A stretch of DNA of 64,000 nucleotides, from assembly GCF_014897315.1 (NCBI RefSeq), contig NZ_JABUYL010000001.1:124001-188000 (forward strand). The letters are read 5' to 3'. The stretch is from Proteus sp. FME41 (GTDB lineage Bacteria > Pseudomonadota > Gammaproteobacteria > Enterobacterales > Enterobacteriaceae). Positions 61,009 through 64,000 of the stretch are shown here, piece by piece. The notes beneath the pieces are model-generated. The model did not search any database. It was not told the DNA's origin and worked only from the letters and a program-made list of their open reading frames with translations. The number at the start of each line of letters is the position of its first letter. The stretch's first letter is position 1. A program made the position numbers and the translations under genes.

Positions 61009-62098
61009 TTTTAAATCAGGCTATAGAGGGGATAAATTACGTCTTGCTAGGATGGCGAGGGGGTTGTCGTGTGAAGAGTTAGCGACCGCTTTAGGTAAAA
61101 GTAAACAATATATTAGCAAATTAGAGAAAGGATTTAAACCATCAGAAGAGCTAACTGATGAGATTGCAAGGCATTTGAATATATTGCCTAATTTTCTATT
61201 TAGTGAGCGTAGCTACCCAATAGAAGATGAACAATGTCATTTTAGAAGTAAAAAATCGAGAACTAAAACTTTAACTAATAGCATATTAGCAAGGGCTGAA
61301 ATCTTGAGTTCTTTATTATCTGCTCTTGAAGATGAAATTGAATATCCTGAACTAAATATTCCGGATATTTCAGATCGAGCAATGAGTACATTAGATGATA
61401 TTGAACGAATAGCTGAGAGTTGTCGTCGCTATTGGGGTATTGGTTTAGGACCAATAACATCTATGGTTAAATTCGTTGAGAATTTAGGCATTATTATCGC
61501 ACATGTGTCCGATGTTGATGACAGAGTTGATGCTTTTACTGTAAATAGTAAGAGGCCAATAATAATTCGTAACGATGCTAAAAGTTCTGTATGTCGATTT
61601 AGATCCGATATTGGACATGAATTGGGTCATATTGTTTTACACGATGGAATTATTACTGGAGATAACTTAACTGAGAGTCAAGCAAATCAGTTTTCTAGTG
61701 CTTTTATGGTTCCAAGAGTTTCTTTCATGAAAGAATTTCCTAAAATGAAAGGGCGTTATTTAGATTGGAGTGCTTTAGTTGAGTTTAAATTACGCTGGAG
61801 AGTAAGCCTAAGAATGATAATTTATAGAGCTTCAGCTTTAGGGGTAATTACAAAAGACCAAGCAAGACAAGGATATATGTATCTTAATACAAAAGGATAT
61901 ACTGCAATTGAGCCTGGGGATAATTCTATCCAAGTTGAAGAACCAACGTTACTTACTAGAAGTATTGAAATGTTAGACGACCTATCATGGAATAACATTC
62001 TTGTTAAAACAGGGATTACAAGAGAGTTAGTACGAGAATTGTTTTGTGTTAATAAACCAATTAGTGATAAAACTTCTTTTATTTATTCGGTTAGCTAA
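60995..62098 (+). CDS. XRE regulator fused to ImmA/IrrE metallopeptidase
   Basis: Protein of 367 residues. The XRE helix-turn-helix is at about 13-65 (LRLARMARGLSCEELATALG then KSKQYISKLEKG). The ImmA/IrrE zinc peptidase domain is at about 145-245, with HELGH at 208-212 and a second Glu in ESQANQFSSAFMVP (Glu227). A C-terminal helical region follows. Such fusions occur in phage regulators, including ImmA-type proteins that cut repressors, and in RosmerTA-like toxin-antitoxin systems. Here it starts inside the end of the partner gene. Confidence 0.8.
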   Translation: MELFDFKSGYRGDKLRLARMARGLSCEELATALGKSKQYISKLEKGFKPSEELTDEIARHLNILPNFLFSERSYPIEDEQCHFRSKKSRTKTLTNSILARAEILSSLLSALEDEIEYPELNIPDISDRAMSTLDDIERIAESCRRYWGIGLGPITSMVKFVENLGIIIAHVSDVDDRVDAFTVNSKRPIIIRNDAKSSVCRFRSDIGHELGHIVLHDGIITGDNLTESQANQFSSAFMVPRVSFMKEFPKMKGRYLDWSALVEFKLRWRVSLRMIIYRASALGVITKDQARQGYMYLNTKGYTAIEPGDNSIQVEEPTLLTRSIEMLDDLSWNNILVKTGITRELVRELFCVNKPISDKTSFIYSVS

Positions 62099-62169
62099 TT
62101 CCTATATAATCATACCATTGGCCTGAACACCCAATCCTAAATATTTGCTGTGTCAACTGAGAGTCAAGT

Positions 62170-62763
62170 ATGGCACAGCATAGCTTTATCAAAATGTCTA
62201 ACGATACTCTTGTACCGGCTAACCCTGTTACGAGAGATTTTCTGCATTCAAAAATCAAGTGTGGTGATGTGCTTTCAGCGAATTTTAAGAAAGCTCGTAA
62301 CCCTCGATTCCATCGTAAATACTTCGCATTACTTAATTTAGGCTATGAATATTGGGAGCCGGTTGGCGGTACAATTTCACCTGAAGAAAAAGAATTAGTG
62401 CGTGGTTACGTCACATTCCTTTCATATCACACGGATAATGCTGACGCGCTTTTATTCGCATCTGATATCTATCTTGAAGAAGTTGCACAAAATCGTGCGC
62501 AAAATATCTCAGCAACAAAGTCATTTGATGCTTTTCGTTATTGGGTCATAGAGCAAGCCGGTTATTACGATACGTTTGAAATGCCAGACGGTAGTTTGCG
62601 TCGTGTCGCTAAATCAATCAGCTTTGCAAATATGGACGACTTAGCATTTAGTGAACTCTACAAAGCCACACTCGATGTGCTGTGGAATTTTATCCTTCGC
62701 AAGCAATTCCCTACTCAAAAAGCTGTAGAAAATACAGTATCTCAATTATTAAGTTTCACATAG
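62170..62763 (+). CDS. DUF1367-family phage protein
   Basis: Protein of 197 residues of the DUF1367 family: FIKMSNDTLVPANPVTRDFL, then ARNPRFHRKYFALLNLGYEYW (cited in part) and a C-terminal helix FSELYKATLDVLWNFIL. Common in the nin-like region of lambdoid phages, next to Ref and antiterminator genes. Function unknown. Its stop is 11 bases before the Ref gene start and the start box lies in between. Confidence 0.8.
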   Translation: MAQHSFIKMSNDTLVPANPVTRDFLHSKIKCGDVLSANFKKARNPRFHRKYFALLNLGYEYWEPVGGTISPEEKELVRGYVTFLSYHTDNADALLFASDIYLEEVAQNRAQNISATKSFDAFRYWVIEQAGYYDTFEMPDGSLRRVAKSISFANMDDLAFSELYKATLDVLWNFILRKQFPTQKAVENTVSQLLSFT

Positions 62764-62774
62764 AGGCAAGACCA

Positions 62775-63086
62775 ATGATCAAATCAAAGACCAAAGAAGA
62801 AAGACAGTGGCTATCAGATGTAGCAGAACTGGGGTGTATTTGTTGTCGCAATATGGGGTTTGGAGCCAGTTTAGCGGAAATTCATCATGTTAGAACGGGG
62901 CAGGGAATGGCACAACGGGCTAGTCATACGGATGTTTTACCACTGTGTCCTCCACATCATAGAGCGTGTTACGAAACCGGCTTTCACGCTTCGCCTAAAT
63001 CGTGGCAAGAAATTCATGGTACCGAGATTGAGTTATTGGAACAGACTAAGCAAGAAGTAATGGAGTTACGAGCATGTCGAGTATAA
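62775..63086 (+). CDS. Ref-type HNH nuclease
   Basis: Protein of 103 residues with the Ref/HNH pattern: CICC cysteines near residue 21, AEIHHVRTGQGMAQRASHTD (cited in part) and LCPPHHRAC. P1 Ref is a RecA-dependent nuclease that boosts recombination; this smaller form has the catalytic core only. The ATG follows the box AGAGGCAAGACCA; a longer in-frame start in the previous gene is rejected. It overlaps the next gene by 13 bases. Confidence 0.8.
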   Translation: MIKSKTKEERQWLSDVAELGCICCRNMGFGASLAEIHHVRTGQGMAQRASHTDVLPLCPPHHRACYETGFHASPKSWQEIHGTEIELLEQTKQEVMELRACRV

Positions 63087-63607
63087 AGAGTATATCTGAT
63101 GGGTTAAAACTTGATGATGATCAAGTCGCATGGATTCAGCCTTGGTTATCAAAATTTGGAGCATGGGTTTATTCAGGGAGGATAGAAAAAAGGCAAAGCA
63201 GTATTATCGCTGAATTTATGGCGACAGTAGAAAGGCGCGATTATCCCGAGCGAGAAATGTGTAATGATGATGATGGTATGTTGATCGCTAAAGTGGTCGA
63301 TAAAATTTATCACATAGACAGAATAGCCTTTACGCTCTTATTACTGCGGTATGCCTTTGGTAGTTCAGATCGCGCTATTGCTCGTTATTATCACCATATC
63401 GTGAAACCGCGCCAAATGATTAGACGCAATAGAACGGTAGAATATAGAAAACCCTCTATGTCTACATGCAGAAGAGAAATTGAGGACATAATTAGTTCAG
63501 CTGAATATTTAATTTACCCATATTTAAAAGATGCATTTAAAAAACGTGAAAAAGAGTGGAAAAGTAAAAATAATAGCAAGAACGTGTTGACTTCTTTGAG
63601 CCAATGA
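63074..63607 (+). CDS. Q-like antitermination protein (DUF1133)
   Basis: Protein of 177 residues placed as Q in lambdoid phages: last gene before a terminator. It has a helical region (DDQVAWIQPWLSKFGAWVY), then LLLRYAFGSSDRAIARYYHHI and basic RRNRTVEYRKPSMSTCRREI (both cited in part), an HTH-like motif. It fits the DUF1133/Q-like family that lets RNA polymerase pass late terminators. It starts within the 3' end of the Ref gene. Confidence 0.65.
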   Translation: MSSIKSISDGLKLDDDQVAWIQPWLSKFGAWVYSGRIEKRQSSIIAEFMATVERRDYPEREMCNDDDGMLIAKVVDKIYHIDRIAFTLLLLRYAFGSSDRAIARYYHHIVKPRQMIRRNRTVEYRKPSMSTCRREIEDIISSAEYLIYPYLKDAFKKREKEWKSKNNSKNVLTSLSQ

Positions 63608-63652
63608 ACCACTATTTAAGTATAAGTTGCCGTTTTTATACAGTGACCAACT

Positions 63653-63679
63653 AACCCAGCCTAAGCGCTGGGTTTTTTT
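63653..63679 (+). terminator. Terminator after the Q-like gene (tR'-like)
   Basis: AACCCAGC / GCTGGGTT hairpin followed by T7. In lambdoid phages this is where late transcription is held until Q acts. Confidence 0.85.
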
Positions 63680-63769
63680 GTATCTAAAACAGATAAGGCT
63701 TGCTGTTTCCTTTGTTCAGAGTTACATGTGTATTCACGACCAATAACTGACCAAAGGTATTAAAATATC

Positions 63770-63967
63770 ATGTTAAAACATAGTGATATGACAGAAGAGG
63801 CAAGACTTGTTTTTGAAGTTGTTCCGCACACGATGGAAGTTACAGCTGGCGAAGTTGCACAATTTACTTATTTAACTGAGCCACGTTGTCAATTGATATT
63901 AACGCAGTTGGCGATGGCGGGACTAATCAAAGAAAACATCAAAGAAAACACATTTCAAAATATCTAA
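63770..63967 (+). CDS. Small winged-helix-like phage protein (65 aa)
   Basis: Product of 65 residues (MLKHSDMTEEARLVFEVVPH, then TAGEVAQFTYLTEPRCQLILTQLAMAGLI, cited in part) with a wHTH-like pattern. It is the first gene after the Q-like terminator, thus in the late region. An ATG at 63788 is an alternative start. AAAGG is upstream but rather far. Function unknown. Confidence 0.55.
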   Translation: MLKHSDMTEEARLVFEVVPHTMEVTAGEVAQFTYLTEPRCQLILTQLAMAGLIKENIKENTFQNI

Positions 63968-64000
63968 TACTGTGAAAATGGGCGACAGTGAGGATGCTAC

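Larger units (their letters stand above)
48834..64000. mobile_element. Lambdoid prophage, left part
   Basis: Starts at the tRNA-Pro fragment and runs past the window edge. It contains, in lambdoid order, integrase and excisionase-like genes, an early-left operon (Gp157, annealing protein), LexA-like repressor with operators, Cro/YdaS, YdaT, O- and P-like replication genes, nin-region-like genes, Ref, and a Q-like antiterminator. No structural genes are in the window, so completeness cannot be judged. Codon use and start boxes differ from the host backbone. Confidence 0.93.

Noticed and set aside
62682-63086. Longer start of the Ref-type gene
   Set aside because: The extra N-terminal residues are a shadow of the DUF1367 gene; the start box lies before the ATG at 62775.
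63587-63626. Late phage promoter PR' after the Q-like gene
   Set aside because: TTGACT is present, but no -10 box at acceptable spacing; left as unproven.
63796-63808. Another copy of the start box (GAGGCAAGAC)
   Set aside because: Here it is within the coding sequence Glu-Glu-Ala-Arg and lacks the following C-A-ATG, so it is probably chance.

Overview
The window is AT-rich and carries a conserved enterobacterial gene order: uup-pqiABC-rmf-fabA-lonH-matP-ompA-sulA-sxy-yccS-helD-mgsA-yccU-hspQ-acyP-tusE-tRNA-Ser. Together with the low GC content and the accessory genes (a Providencia-type AAC(2')-I homologue, YoaG/YeaR, C69 dipeptidase), this points to Proteus or a close relative in the Morganellaceae. 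The matP gene and its E. coli synteny suggest a position near the chromosome terminus. All assignments come from reading the sequence and recalled protein families; no database search was run.

Layout. 1-20.7 kb is the conserved backbone: lipid transport (PqiABC), ribosome hibernation (RMF), unsaturated fatty acid synthesis (FabA with a FabR-like operator), Ter organisation (MatP), outer membrane (OmpA), SOS division arrest (SulA with a LexA box), competence regulation (Sxy), DNA helicase IV, and small metabolic or stress proteins. It ends at tRNA-Ser(UGA). 20.7-48.8 kb is mixed chromosomal and accessory DNA. It holds a rihB-nupX-yeiI-like nucleoside operon preceded by twelve perfect GGTGATA repeats, a PACE efflux pump with a divergent LysR regulator, a yeaR-yoaG-like pair in which YoaG is duplicated, cbpAM, a secreted C69 peptidase, a Rob-like AraC regulator, an MliC-type lysozyme inhibitor, an AAC(2')-I-type acetyltransferase, and a cold-shock protein next to an LpxL/LpxP acyltransferase. 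It also has two complete RyhB-type small RNAs about 5.3 kb apart, each with a consensus promoter overlapped by a Fur box, and a frameshifted DUF1543 gene.

48.8 kb to the window end is the left part of a lambdoid prophage integrated in a tRNA-Pro gene (3' fragment of the tRNA at 48834-48880). Reading rightward: a PD-(D/E)XK nuclease cargo gene, integrase, excisionase-like gene, small early-left genes, Gp157, a large putative single-strand annealing protein, an early-left promoter with two operators and a long leader, the CI-type LexA-like repressor, three operators, YdaS/Cro, YdaT, O- and P-like replication proteins, a two-gene XRE-ImmA/IrrE module, DUF1367, a Ref-type nuclease, a Q-like antiterminator and a terminator. 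Lysis, head and tail genes would lie beyond the window.

How parts work together: the CI dimer would act on five TAGCAWTGCTA operators to shut both early operons. Several early genes share an identical GAGGCAAGACC translation-start box. The two RyhB copies would be derepressed together under iron starvation. Most promising for follow-up are the divergent RyhB pair, the heptamer array upstream of the nucleoside operon, the phage start-box and palindrome families, the N-less early leader, and the XRE-ImmA/IrrE pair with its unknown partner.
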